Positions 33,369-41,943 of a stretch of DNA of 64,000 nucleotides are shown piece after piece. The translations under genes and the position numbers were made by a program. The notes under the pieces were generated by a model. It was not told the DNA's origin, searched no databases, and saw only the letters and a program-made list of their open reading frames with translations. The first letter of the stretch is position 1. Each line of letters opens with the position of its first letter. Source of the DNA: Sphingobacteriales bacterium (GTDB lineage: Bacteria > Bacteroidota > Bacteroidia > Chitinophagales > Chitinophagaceae); contig JACQDV010000006.1 of assembly GCA_016200915.1 (NCBI GenBank), positions 1 to 64,000 on the forward strand, written 5' to 3'.

Positions 33369-35312
33369 ATGCATTATGTTTCTGTTGAAGGACTGACCAA
33401 GAGTTTTGGTATTAAGCCACTGTTTCAAAATATTTCATTTCATATTGAGGAAGGTGATAAAATTGCATTGATTGCCCGTAATGGTTCGGGTAAAACAACT
33501 TTATTACGGATACTCGCCAGTAATGAATTTGCAGATGAAGGAAAAGTATGGATCAACAAAGATGTAACCGTAGCATTGTTTGAACAGGAACCTGCGTTTG
33601 AAGAAAATAATTCCGTTCTTGATAATATCTTTCATCATTCCCACCCCATCATCAATGCCATCAAAGAATATGAAGCAGCCTGTGATGAAGAGAATGCAGA
33701 AAAAATGAATGCCTCTATTATTAAGATGGATGAATTAGCTGCATGGGATTTTGACAGTAAAGTAAAACAGATATTGGGTAAACTCAATATTCATCAGCTC
33801 AATCAAGTTGTTTCTACATTAAGCGGTGGACAACGGAAAAGAGTAGCACTTGCCAAAACATTAATTGATATTGGTTTTGAACACAAACATGTGCTCCTCA
33901 TTATGGATGAACCAACCAATCATTTGGATGTAGAAATGGTGGAATGGTTAGAATATTATCTTAACCAGGAAAAAGTAACCTTGCTAATGGTTACACACGA
34001 CCGCTATTTTTTAGATGCAGTGTGTAATGAGATATGGGAATTAGACGTGAGCGACCTGTTTGTTTACAAAGGCAATTATGAAAACTACATAAAAAAAAAA
34101 GCTGCCCGTATAGAAAGTGAAGTGGCCAGTATTGAAAAAGCAAGAAATACCTATCGCAAAGAATTAGAGTGGATGCGAAAGCAACCCAAGGCCCGTACTA
34201 CAAAAAGCAAAAGCCGCCAGGATAATTTTTATGAAGTAGAAGCCAAAGCAAAAAAGCGGATGGAAGATAATCAACTGGAATTGCAGATGAAGATGAACCG
34301 GCTTGGCGGTAAAGTAGTGGAGATGAAAAAAGTATATAAAGCTTATGATGACAAACCAATATTAAAAGGAATTGATTATACTTTCAAAAAGGGTGAACGT
34401 ATTGGAGTGGTTGGTAAAAATGGTGCAGGCAAATCAACTTTCCTAAACATATTGCAGGGAATTGAAAAAGCTGACAGCGGTAAGATCAATATTGGCGATA
34501 CAGTGATCTTCGGCAATTTCTCCCAACAGGGTTTTGAAATAAAAGAAGATGTACGGGTGATTGAATATGTAAAAAATATCGCCGAGAGTTTTCCGTTAGC
34601 CAAAGGTGGTTCCTTAAGCGCTGCACAATTTCTTGAACTGTTTTTATTTACTCTTGATCAGCAATATACTTATATCAGCAAATTAAGTGGTGGCGAAAAA
34701 AAAAGATTGCAATTGCTCTCCATTTTATTCCGCAATCCTAACTTTTTAATTTTAGATGAACCAACTAATGATCTTGATCTGCCCACTTTAGCTGTGCTGG
34801 AGAATTTCTTAAGTGAATTTGCAGGCTGTTTACTTATCGTAAGTCATGACCGTTATTTCATGGACAGATTAGTTGATCATCTTTTTATATTTGAAGGAGA
34901 TGGTGTGGTAAAAGATTTCCCGGGCAATTATTCTCAATACCGCTTGCAGCAGAAGTTGACAGATGACAGTTTACAGATGACGGAAAAAAACAAGTTGGCA
35001 GTTACCAGTTCGCAGTTGGCAACACAACGTTCTGCCAGCAACCAGCAACAGGAAACCAGTTTACCCACTGAAGCTTTAGCGAAGGTGGGCAACAAGAAAC
35101 GCATGTCCTACAAAGACAAACGGGAATTTGAAATGCTGGAAAAAGAAATGGCTGAACTCACCAGGGAAAAACAAACCATCACAGAAAAACTCAGCAGTGG
35201 CAATACACCTTTTGATGAACTGCAGCAACTCTCTCACCGTATTGGAGAAGTAACACAATTACTGGATGAAAAAGAGCTGCGCTGGCTGGAGCTAAGTGAG
35301 ATGGCTGAATAA
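33369..35312 (+). CDS. ABC-F family ATPase (Uup-like)
   Basis: A soluble protein with two ATPase domains and no membrane part, 647 residues. Domain 1 has Walker A ARNGSGKTT, signature LSGGQRKRVALAKTL and LLIMDEPTNHLDVEMVEWLE; the ABC-F linker contains WMRKQPKARTTKSKSRQDNF; domain 2 has VGKNGAGKSTFLN, LSGGEKKRLQLLS and LILDEPTNDLDLPTLAVLEN. Residues about 575-640 are a coiled coil, as in Uup. ABC-F proteins act on the ribosome E site or on replication intermediates. Residues about 530-570 are low-complexity and encoded by dispersed word-repeat DNA nearly identical to the leuC-leuD spacer. Confidence 0.92.
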   Translation: MHYVSVEGLTKSFGIKPLFQNISFHIEEGDKIALIARNGSGKTTLLRILASNEFADEGKVWINKDVTVALFEQEPAFEENNSVLDNIFHHSHPIINAIKEYEAACDEENAEKMNASIIKMDELAAWDFDSKVKQILGKLNIHQLNQVVSTLSGGQRKRVALAKTLIDIGFEHKHVLLIMDEPTNHLDVEMVEWLEYYLNQEKVTLLMVTHDRYFLDAVCNEIWELDVSDLFVYKGNYENYIKKKAARIESEVASIEKARNTYRKELEWMRKQPKARTTKSKSRQDNFYEVEAKAKKRMEDNQLELQMKMNRLGGKVVEMKKVYKAYDDKPILKGIDYTFKKGERIGVVGKNGAGKSTFLNILQGIEKADSGKINIGDTVIFGNFSQQGFEIKEDVRVIEYVKNIAESFPLAKGGSLSAAQFLELFLFTLDQQYTYISKLSGGEKKRLQLLSILFRNPNFLILDEPTNDLDLPTLAVLENFLSEFAGCLLIVSHDRYFMDRLVDHLFIFEGDGVVKDFPGNYSQYRLQQKLTDDSLQMTEKNKLAVTSSQLATQRSASNQQQETSLPTEALAKVGNKKRMSYKDKREFEMLEKEMAELTREKQTITEKLSSGNTPFDELQQLSHRIGEVTQLLDEKELRWLELSEMAE

Positions 35313-35436
35313 CTGATATAAACTTTATTTCTCCAGTTAGAAAATATTCTTTAGCTTTCTGCATATTCCTTTCCCCCTGATTACGGTTAACTAAAAATCA
35401 CCATTAATTTTTTAACTAAAAAAATCAATCAATTTT

Positions 35437-35985
35437 ATGAGAAAGTTATTGCTCCCTTTAATGGGCATTGTACTGCTTGTTGCCTGCAACAACGAAAAAC
35501 CTGCTGAAAAAAAAGATGCTGCCGTTGCCCCTGCAACTGAAAGTAAAGAAGCCGCCCCTGCTGAATTTGCCGACAAAAAATTCGGTGAGATGGCCGGCAA
35601 ACAATTAGACGCTTTAACAGCCGGCGATGTGGATGGCTGGATGAGTGCTTATGCCGATAATGCTGTTTACGTATGGAATTACGGAGATAGCCTTGCCGGA
35701 AAAAAAGCAATAACAGATTACTGGAAAAACAGGAGAGCAAATGTAATTGACTCCATTACTTTCAGCAACAGGGTATTTCTTCCGGTAAAAGTAAACAAGC
35801 CACAGAGTGTTGAGCAACCGGGCAACTGGGTATTGTGCTGGTACCTTACCAATGCTAAATATAAAAACGGTAAAAGAATGGTACAGTGGATACATACCGA
35901 TATACACTATGATGCCAATGATAAGATTGATCGTTTGATTCAGTATGTTGACCGTTCATTAATAAATGCGGCTTTAGCAAAGTGA
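35437..35985 (+). CDS. SnoaL/NTF2-like lipoprotein
   Basis: A 182-residue lipoprotein: signal MRKLLLPLMGIVLLVAC with Cys17, an Ala/Lys/Glu-rich linker (to about 45), and an NTF2-like domain with LDALTAGDVDGWMSAYADNA, DSLAGKKAITDYWKNRRANV and a C-terminal HTDIHYDANDKIDRLIQYVD. NTF2-like domains form a cone-shaped pocket; the ligand is unknown. It ends just before a strong terminator. Confidence 0.85.
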   Translation: MRKLLLPLMGIVLLVACNNEKPAEKKDAAVAPATESKEAAPAEFADKKFGEMAGKQLDALTAGDVDGWMSAYADNAVYVWNYGDSLAGKKAITDYWKNRRANVIDSITFSNRVFLPVKVNKPQSVEQPGNWVLCWYLTNAKYKNGKRMVQWIHTDIHYDANDKIDRLIQYVDRSLINAALAK

Positions 35986-36005
35986 TTTCTAAATAGTGCG
36001 AAAAC

Positions 36006-36038
36006 AACAAACGGCTCCAGGTGAGCCGTTTGTTATTT
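36006..36038 (+). terminator. Rho-independent terminator
   Basis: Perfect 12-bp arms AACAAACGGCTC and GAGCCGTTTGTT around loop CAGGT, followed by ATTTTA. It ends transcription of the SnoaL-like lipoprotein gene. Confidence 0.88.
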
Positions 36039-36065
36039 TATAAATTAATCAATGTTACCTACCAA

Positions 36066-36164
36066 ATTGGGCTAAAGCCCGTAAGCGTTGGGGCCTCATA
36101 TCTATTACCCCGACCTTAAGGTCAGGGCTATGAAGTCCGAACCCCATAAGGGCTTTAGCCCAAT
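36066..36164. repeat. 99-bp inverted-repeat element with 15-bp perfect ends
   Basis: Ends ATTGGGCTAAAGCCC and GGGCTTTAGCCCAAT are exact inverted copies, each itself containing the palindrome GGGCTAAAGCCC-like core. Inside are further pairings (GTTGGGGCC with GAACCCC, and ACCTTAAGGT at about 36113-36122). No open frame. It resembles dispersed gggctaaagccc repeats of Bacteroidota and could be a miniature mobile element or an RNA hairpin. Confidence 0.8.
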
Positions 36165-36194
36165 CGGATAAAACTAAACGAACAACAATTTAAA

Positions 36195-37211
36195 TTAGTA
36201 TTGAAAATAAATCTCTGTAGCTCCATACCCAAAAGATGGATGAAATTGATTGACGAATGATTTAACCTCTCTTTTCAACCGAAGTATATCATGTATCTCT
36301 TCTCTCAGTTTACCAGTCCCAACTCCATGTACTACAATCAACATAGGTTGACGATGTTGCAGAGCTAAATCATAATATTTTTCAAATGCGTTTAACTGCA
36401 TCGTAAGTTTTTCAAAATTGCTGAGGCCTTTCCAGTTATCAGTAAGTTTCTCAATATGCAGATCAACTACTGTTCTTGCCGGTTCAAGATGTTGCTGAAA
36501 TTTATCTGCGTCATAAACTTTAAATCCAGCTTTGGTGAGTTTATCCATACTCATCTTTTCTTCCTTTAACCTGTCAGGATATTTTTCAAACAAGTGATAA
36601 GAAAAACTGGCTTCCTGTTTCTGTAATAATTCTTCTATCTTCTGAAATATCTGTTTGGCTTTTGGTTTGAATACTGCTTCAAAATATTCAGTCCGTTTAC
36701 GATCCGGAACTTTTAAGGAGAATTCAAAATCAAACCGTGGATTATCATTAAACTTTTCCAGCGATACATCATGCAAATAAAAATCCTGCAATGGAGCAAC
36801 TTCATTCTTCAATTCAAAATCAATCGTTGTATTCAGCATCAGTGCATAATCAAATAGAAAATGATCTTCGGTTTGATTCACCAAATAAAGTTTAAAGTAA
36901 TCTACTATATCTTCATCAAACACATCTTTATCAAACACCGGTAAAAAAGAAAGCCATACACCTTCACCTACTTTGTATTTGGCTATCGCTTTTTCTTTCT
37001 TTACATCATCAATATATTGTTTGGGCTTTTTTACTTCGGGCTTCTTTTCACTGAAGCGTTTGAAATAAGGGAACTCTAACAAATCAATATAAACAGGAAA
37101 CTCTACCCCATCCACATTCACCTTTACCATTTGCTTATTGATGATCTCTACTACTTCACCTTCTTCTTTGGAATGCACTAACAGAACTTTATCGCCTACC
37201 TGGAATTTCAT
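36195..37211 (-). CDS. DUF2027 protein with C-terminal Smr domain
   Basis: A 338-residue protein. The N-terminus (KFQVGDKVLLVHSKEEGEVV) is a small beta-barrel, the middle beta-rich DUF2027 region runs to about 200, and the C-terminal Smr domain has VVDLHIEKLTD (DLH motif), IVVHGVGTGKLREEIHDIL (HGxGxGxLR) and the terminal GYGATEIYFQY. Smr domains nick or bind nucleic acids, as in MutS2 and in ribosome rescue. It is probably a nuclease acting on RNA or branched DNA; the specific role is unknown. DoxX follows upstream on the same strand (76 bp). Confidence 0.88.
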   Translation of the reverse strand: MKFQVGDKVLLVHSKEEGEVVEIINKQMVKVNVDGVEFPVYIDLLEFPYFKRFSEKKPEVKKPKQYIDDVKKEKAIAKYKVGEGVWLSFLPVFDKDVFDEDIVDYFKLYLVNQTEDHFLFDYALMLNTTIDFELKNEVAPLQDFYLHDVSLEKFNDNPRFDFEFSLKVPDRKRTEYFEAVFKPKAKQIFQKIEELLQKQEASFSYHLFEKYPDRLKEEKMSMDKLTKAGFKVYDADKFQQHLEPARTVVDLHIEKLTDNWKGLSNFEKLTMQLNAFEKYYDLALQHRQPMLIVVHGVGTGKLREEIHDILRLKREVKSFVNQFHPSFGYGATEIYFQY

Positions 37212-37287
37212 GGCGGCAAAATTAAATGAAAAAGGGTCACCATTATGGAGACCCTTAGCAGGTAATTAACCCCGGAAATATAAAATA

Positions 37288-37749
37288 TCATCCATGCCAT
37301 TGTTTTTTTGAATCAGGACTGCGGCGGATAGCTTCATCAATTGAAATAGGTCCGCTGCCTTCAATCAAAAAGAAACAAAGCAGTAATAATACAATAATGG
37401 AGAACCACAATTCACTATGAGGTTTTAGAATACCCTGTGGCGCATTAATAAAGATAACGGCCCCAAGCATAATAGGTATTTGAATAAGGCAGGCAAAACG
37501 GGTAAGCAACCCTACGGCAACTAATATGCCGCCAACTAAATGAGCAAACACAATAATATGTGCCAAAATTCCTGTGGAAGCCATTCCCAAAAATCCACTC
37601 TGACTCATCAGTTCACTAAAGGCATTCATGTTATTGATAAACTCCAGCCCTTTGAGAAACAAAAACAATCCCAGCACTATCCGTACTATGTCCAGCCATT
37701 TTGGGTGATGGGCATCACCCCATTTTTCTAAACGGTTAAATAAATTCAT
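37288..37749 (-). CDS. DoxX family membrane protein
   Basis: A 153-residue protein with four membrane segments: WLDIVRIVLGLFLFLKGLEF, a second with ILAHIIVFAHLVGGILVAVG, LLTRFACLIQIPIMLGAVIF and ELWFSIIVLLLLCFFL. This is the DoxX/SURF4-like fold; the family is linked with thiosulfate-quinone oxidoreductase in archaea and with redox balance in bacteria, but this copy has no such context. Its start is preceded by a word-repeat array. Confidence 0.82.
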   Translation of the reverse strand: MNLFNRLEKWGDAHHPKWLDIVRIVLGLFLFLKGLEFINNMNAFSELMSQSGFLGMASTGILAHIIVFAHLVGGILVAVGLLTRFACLIQIPIMLGAVIFINAPQGILKPHSELWFSIIVLLLLCFFLIEGSGPISIDEAIRRSPDSKKQWHG

Positions 37750-37800
37750 ACGGCAATTTTTTTAAGTGAAAGAACTTTAGAACAGGTAAAAGTTACGAAG

Positions 37801-37890
37801 AAAATGGAAAATGGACAATTGAAAATGGTGAATAGTGAATGGTCAATGGTGAATAGGCAATGGCCAACACAAACCATAAACCATAAACTA
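37801..37890. repeat. Word-repeat array between DoxX and amino-acid permease genes
   Basis: Repeating aaaatggacaattgaaaatg, gtgaatagtgaatggtcaat, ggtgaataggcaatgg, then aaccataaaccataaactat. The last words are the reverse complement of the GTTTATG array at 16647. Confidence 0.75.
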
Positions 37891-39660
37891 TCAACCAACC
37901 TCTGCTAACTTACTCTTCCTGTAACCATATAAAAAGTAAATTATCAATCCTATTGCCATCCAGCCGAAGAACCAAATCCAGTTGCTTTTGGTCATACCGG
38001 TTAAGAGATAAAGACAGGTGGTTAATCCCATTAGCGGAATTAAAGAGAAATTTTTACTGTAAGCGAATATTGAAAGTATGATAGCAAATATCCAGAAAAT
38101 GATAAGTGCTACCTGTGGCGTGGCAGCGTCCATAAAACTGATTTTACCGGCAACATAATCTGCATTGCCTGAAAAATCAAAATGGAATAATGAAGCAAAA
38201 TATCCTTTACCCCAAACTGCTAAAATAGTAATAGCTCCTGCTACAATCACCGGGAATAAAAATTTACCATTGATATAAGGAATATTAAATCTTCCTGCAA
38301 CCTTTTCTTTTCTGGGTATCAGTAACACACCGCCGCACACCAGTACAAAAGCAAACAAGGTAGCAATACTGGTAAAGTCGAGCACAAAAGTTTTATCGGT
38401 AAATAATATGGGAATACCTACAGCTACCCCCGTCATAATAGTAGCAAAAGAAGGTGTTTTAAATTTTGAATGAATTTTTTGAAACACATGTGGTAACAAA
38501 CCATCCCGGCTCATGCTCATCCATATTCTTGGTTGCCCCATTTGGAATACCAACAATACACTTGTCATCGCCACAACAGCACATATGGCTACGAGGAACT
38601 GCATCCATCCCACATTCAAATTATCTTTTTCAAAGATGAAAGCTAAAGGATCACCTACTCCTTCAAACTTTCTATAGTTAACTGCACCTGCAAGCACCAG
38701 TGATAATAAAATATAAACGATGGTACAGATAACGAGTGAAAGAATCATTCCTCTTGGCAAATCCCGTTGCGGATTCTTACTTTCTTCTGCCAATACACTC
38801 ACTGCATCAAAACCAATGTAAGCAAAGAATACACCAGCCACTGCTGACATTACTCCACCAAATCCATTTGGCATAAAACTATGTACACCTGCATCATTAG
38901 CTGGTGTCCAGTTAAAAGTTAATCCTTTGGAGAAAACCAGATAACCACCCACCAGTATCACAATACTCACCACAATCAGCTTTAGTATTACCATTACATT
39001 ACTGAAGTTGCGGCTTTCCTTTACTCCACGAAAAACTAAGTAGGTTATAAGCAGGTTAATGACTATTGCAGGAATATCTATGATCATCTTTATTCCTGCA
39101 AACACCGGAGCATTATTCCATGCCAGTAACATTTCTTCATTCTTTGAGCCATCATCAATAGCATGTTTTACTTCTGCATAACTATTACTGAAATAGTCAG
39201 GCACATGAAGATTCATATGCAGTATATTGCCCAGCTTATCTAAAAAGGAAACAAAATAATCGCTCCAGCTAAAAGCCACATAGATATTACCGATGGAATA
39301 TTCCATAATGAGTGCCCACCCAATGATCCAGGCAAACAATTCACCAAAGCTGGCATAAGCATAAGTGTAGGCACTACCGGCTACAGGAATACGACTGGCA
39401 AATTCTGAATAACACAACGCTGTAAATCCACAGGCAATACCGGTAATAATAAAGAGTATTACCACACCTGGTCCGCCATTGAATACTGCAGAACCCAAAC
39501 TGCTGAAACTTCCTGCACCAATAATAGCAGCAATACCAAAGAAAGTAAGATCTTTTACAGTAAGCACCCGTTTTAAACCATGACCTCCACCATGCGAATC
39601 ATCACTGCCTTCCGCTAAAATGTTTTCAATCTTTTTGGTTCTGAACAGTGAGTTGGCCAT
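37891..39660 (-). CDS. APC-superfamily amino-acid permease (cationic-type)
   Basis: A 589-residue permease with about 14 membrane segments. The start MANSLFRTKKIENILAEGSD leads to LTVKDLTFFGIAAIIGAGSF (first helix, with the unwound GIGAGIF-like segment) and RIPVAGSAYTYAYASFGELF. FIGFDAVSVLAEESKNPQRD in helix 6-loop is typical of cationic amino-acid transporters. A longer frame to 39750 adds 30 residues (MCNYIITHFFIFKLSNLQIF) coded by gaagatttgaaag word repeats, so Met at 39660 is chosen. The substrate (basic or neutral amino acids) is not fixed by the sequence. Confidence 0.88.
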   Translation of the reverse strand: MANSLFRTKKIENILAEGSDDSHGGGHGLKRVLTVKDLTFFGIAAIIGAGSFSSLGSAVFNGGPGVVILFIITGIACGFTALCYSEFASRIPVAGSAYTYAYASFGELFAWIIGWALIMEYSIGNIYVAFSWSDYFVSFLDKLGNILHMNLHVPDYFSNSYAEVKHAIDDGSKNEEMLLAWNNAPVFAGIKMIIDIPAIVINLLITYLVFRGVKESRNFSNVMVILKLIVVSIVILVGGYLVFSKGLTFNWTPANDAGVHSFMPNGFGGVMSAVAGVFFAYIGFDAVSVLAEESKNPQRDLPRGMILSLVICTIVYILLSLVLAGAVNYRKFEGVGDPLAFIFEKDNLNVGWMQFLVAICAVVAMTSVLLVFQMGQPRIWMSMSRDGLLPHVFQKIHSKFKTPSFATIMTGVAVGIPILFTDKTFVLDFTSIATLFAFVLVCGGVLLIPRKEKVAGRFNIPYINGKFLFPVIVAGAITILAVWGKGYFASLFHFDFSGNADYVAGKISFMDAATPQVALIIFWIFAIILSIFAYSKNFSLIPLMGLTTCLYLLTGMTKSNWIWFFGWMAIGLIIYFLYGYRKSKLAEVG

Positions 39661-39786
39661 GCGCTGGTTGTTTTGAAAAGGGAAAGTAGTGAAAATTTGA
39701 AGATTTGAAAGTTTGAAGATGAAAAAATGCGTAATTATGTAATTACACAATTCACAGTTCCCTGTTTCCTTTAAATCTTTCTAATC

Positions 39787-40803
39787 CTATAAATCCAGGT
39801 TCAGACATTCTTCCAACTCTTCCATCATATTCTTACTTCCTACAAAAAAAGATGAACGCTGGTGCAGTTCGGTTGGTTCTACATCTAATATGCGTTTTGT
39901 ACCGTTGGTGGCATTGCCACCGGCCACTTCCATAATAAAAGCAAAGGGATTACACTCGTATAACAAACGCAGTTTGCCTTTTGGTTTATCAATAGTGGAA
40001 GGATACATAAATATGCCGCCTTTAATTAAGTTGCGATGTACATCCGCTACCATACTGCCGATGTAACGCTGGGTATATGGTCCGCCATCAGCTTTTGTTT
40101 TTTGCTGGCATCGCTGAATATATTGCTGTACACCTTTTGAATACTGGAAGTAATTACCATGATTAACTGAATAGATTCTTCCGGTAGGCGGACATTGAAT
40201 ATTAGAATGACTCATGGTGAACTCACCAATAGACGGGTCGAGTGTAAATCCATTTACGCCTCTCCTTGTAGCATACACTAACATGGTGCTACTGCCATAC
40301 ACTACATAACCGGCAGCAATTTGTTTAATGCCGGGCTGAAGAAAATCATCAATAGTTGCCGGTGTGCCCAATGCAGTAATGCGACGATATACACTAAAGA
40401 TGGTGCCAATGGAAACATTCACATCAATATTACCACTTCCATCCAATGGATCAAAGAGGCACACATATTTGCTGTTATTACTTACCGGATCATCAAAAGC
40501 AATAAAATCATCCAGCTCTTCACTGGCAATACCGGCGCAACTGATGCCATGTTTCAGCACACCCATAAACTGGTTGTTGGCATAGATGTCTAATTTTTTT
40601 ACATCTTCGCCCTGTACGTTGATGGTACCGGCATCGCCGAGGATGTCCACCAGTCCGGCTTTGTTAACTTCTACATTGATACGTTTAGCAGAGAGACCAA
40701 TATCCCGTAACAGACCAGCCAGTTCACCGGTGGCATGTGGAAAGTCACGCATTTGCTGAATAGTAAATTCGTCGAGTGTTTGTACACGGCGGTTGATGAT
40801 CAT
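39787..40803 (-). CDS. fbp: Class I fructose-1,6-bisphosphatase
   Basis: Gluconeogenic enzyme removing the 1-phosphate of fructose-1,6-bisphosphate. At 338 residues it has normal length. The metal motif DDP...[18 protein letters not shown] is at about 115-140, the substrate loop has [20 protein letters not shown] and [20 protein letters not shown], and the C-terminus reads [13 protein letters not shown]. It is upstream of the permease on the same strand (126 bp gap) and probably an independent unit. Confidence 0.95.
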   Translation of the reverse strand: MIINRRVQTLDEFTIQQMRDFPHATGELAGLLRDIGLSAKRINVEVNKAGLVDILGDAGTINVQGEDVKKLDIYANNQFMGVLKHGISCAGIASEELDDFIAFDDPVSNNSKYVCLFDPLDGSGNIDVNVSIGTIFSVYRRITALGTPATIDDFLQPGIKQIAAGYVVYGSSTMLVYATRRGVNGFTLDPSIGEFTMSHSNIQCPPTGRIYSVNHGNYFQYSKGVQQYIQRCQQKTKADGGPYTQRYIGSMVADVHRNLIKGGIFMYPSTIDKPKGKLRLLYECNPFAFIMEVAGGNATNGTKRILDVEPTELHQRSSFFVGSKNMMEELEECLNLDL

Positions 40804-40916
40804 AATGCAATCATTTTAATGAAATAAAAAAAGTTGGTCTTAATCGATGATTGCCTGCAGAGAATGCAAAAATAAGGGAATGGGGATAGATAAAAAATTG
40901 ATTCCCCAGAGCGTCA

Positions 40917-41034
40917 TTCCGAACGTAGTGAGGAATCTGCTGAATACTGAGACTGATGAAGTATGCAGTAGTGCTGATTATTAAACTGAAGTAATTATGA
41001 CAAGCAGATGTCTCACTGCATTCGACATGACGAA
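40917..41034. repeat. Inverted-repeat element with CGTCAT ends
   Basis: The left end CGTCATTCCGAACGTAGTGA (plus GGAATCTGCT) and the right end, whose reverse complement is CGTCATGTCGAATGCAGTGA (plus GACATCTGCT), pair over about 30 bases with 7 or so mismatches. About 60 bases lie between. A partial copy of its left part is at 43990-44040. The architecture matches that of the 176-bp repeats at the left edge. Confidence 0.75.
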
Positions 41035-41048
41035 ATTGCTTTTACATT

Positions 41049-41411
41049 TTAACCCCTCAATATCTTCTCCATCTTCCTCCCCTTTGCCAGTTCATCTACC
41101 AGCTTATCTAAATAGCGAACCTGCTTTGTTAACGGGTTCTCGATTTCCTCTATACGATAACCGCAAATCATTCCTGTTATAAGATGTGCATTGGGATTGA
41201 TGATTGCCTGCTTAAAGAAAGACTCAAAACTCACTTTATCCTTTATTAGTTCCTGTAGCTTTTTATTATTGAACCCGGTTAACCATTCTATTACCTGGTG
41301 CAGTTCTTCTTTAGTACGGCCTTTCTTCTCCACTTTTGTTATATACAAGGGATAGACAGTGGCAAAACTCATTTTAGCCATTCGCTCATCGTGTGTGCTG
41401 GTAGTGTTCAT
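41049..41411 (-). CDS. DUF2200 family protein
   Basis: A 120-residue protein beginning near the family start with RMAKMSFATVYPLYITKVEK and continuing KGRTKEELHQVIEWLTGF and, at residues 77-97, NPNAHLITGMICGYRIEEIE. The family is a small uncharacterised domain found across bacteria, sometimes with sugar or stress genes. Nothing here reveals its job. It is the third of three small minus-strand genes (alpha/beta hydrolase, VOC, this one), but gaps of 50-100 bp leave co-transcription open. Confidence 0.82.
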   Translation of the reverse strand: MNTTSTHDERMAKMSFATVYPLYITKVEKKGRTKEELHQVIEWLTGFNNKKLQELIKDKVSFESFFKQAIINPNAHLITGMICGYRIEEIENPLTKQVRYLDKLVDELAKGRKMEKILRG

Positions 41412-41462
41412 GGTGTATAGTTAATGGTTCATGGTATAATTTTTTAACTGGTTAATTAGTTT

Positions 41463-41843
41463 CTATTCTCCCATCGGTTCCCACAGCTGAATTTTGTTTC
41501 CTTCTATATCCATTATGTGAACAAACTTACCATAATCGTATGTCTCTATTTTATCTAATATAGTTACTCCTTCCGTTTTTAATTCTTCCACCAGTGCTTC
41601 CAGATTCTCCACACGGTAGTTGATCATAAATTCCTTTGCTGAAGCTTCATAAAGTTTCGCCGTTTCGGAATTTACATTCCACTGTGTAAGTCCTTTTTTT
41701 GCAGGGTCATCTGCCTGCCTCCATTCAAAACTCGCCCCGTAAGGGCCAGCCTCCAAACCAAGATGTTTGTTATACCACTCTTTTATCTTGTTGGGATCTT
41801 TGCATTTAAAGAAGATACCACCTATACCGGTTACTTTTTTCAT
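41463..41843 (-). CDS. VOC-family (glyoxalase-fold) protein
   Basis: A 126-residue vicinal-oxygen-chelate protein with two beta-alpha-beta-beta-beta modules: GIGGIFFKCKDPNKIKEWYN with HLGLEAGPYG, and YRVENLEALVEELKTEGVTI with YDYGKFVHIMDIEGNKIQLW ending EP. Family members chelate a metal for isomerase, dioxygenase or resistance reactions; the exact substrate is unknown. The frame extends 12 codons upstream to 41879, but MKKVTGIGGIF is the usual start. Confidence 0.85.
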   Translation of the reverse strand: MKKVTGIGGIFFKCKDPNKIKEWYNKHLGLEAGPYGASFEWRQADDPAKKGLTQWNVNSETAKLYEASAKEFMINYRVENLEALVEELKTEGVTILDKIETYDYGKFVHIMDIEGNKIQLWEPMGE

Positions 41844-41943
41844 TTGATTAGTGTTTATGGTTGATTGATGGATGCACAATAGTACAATTTTTCACTATAA
41901 TATATTTAACCTTCAGTGACAGCCCCAATAAAATGAAAGAAAG

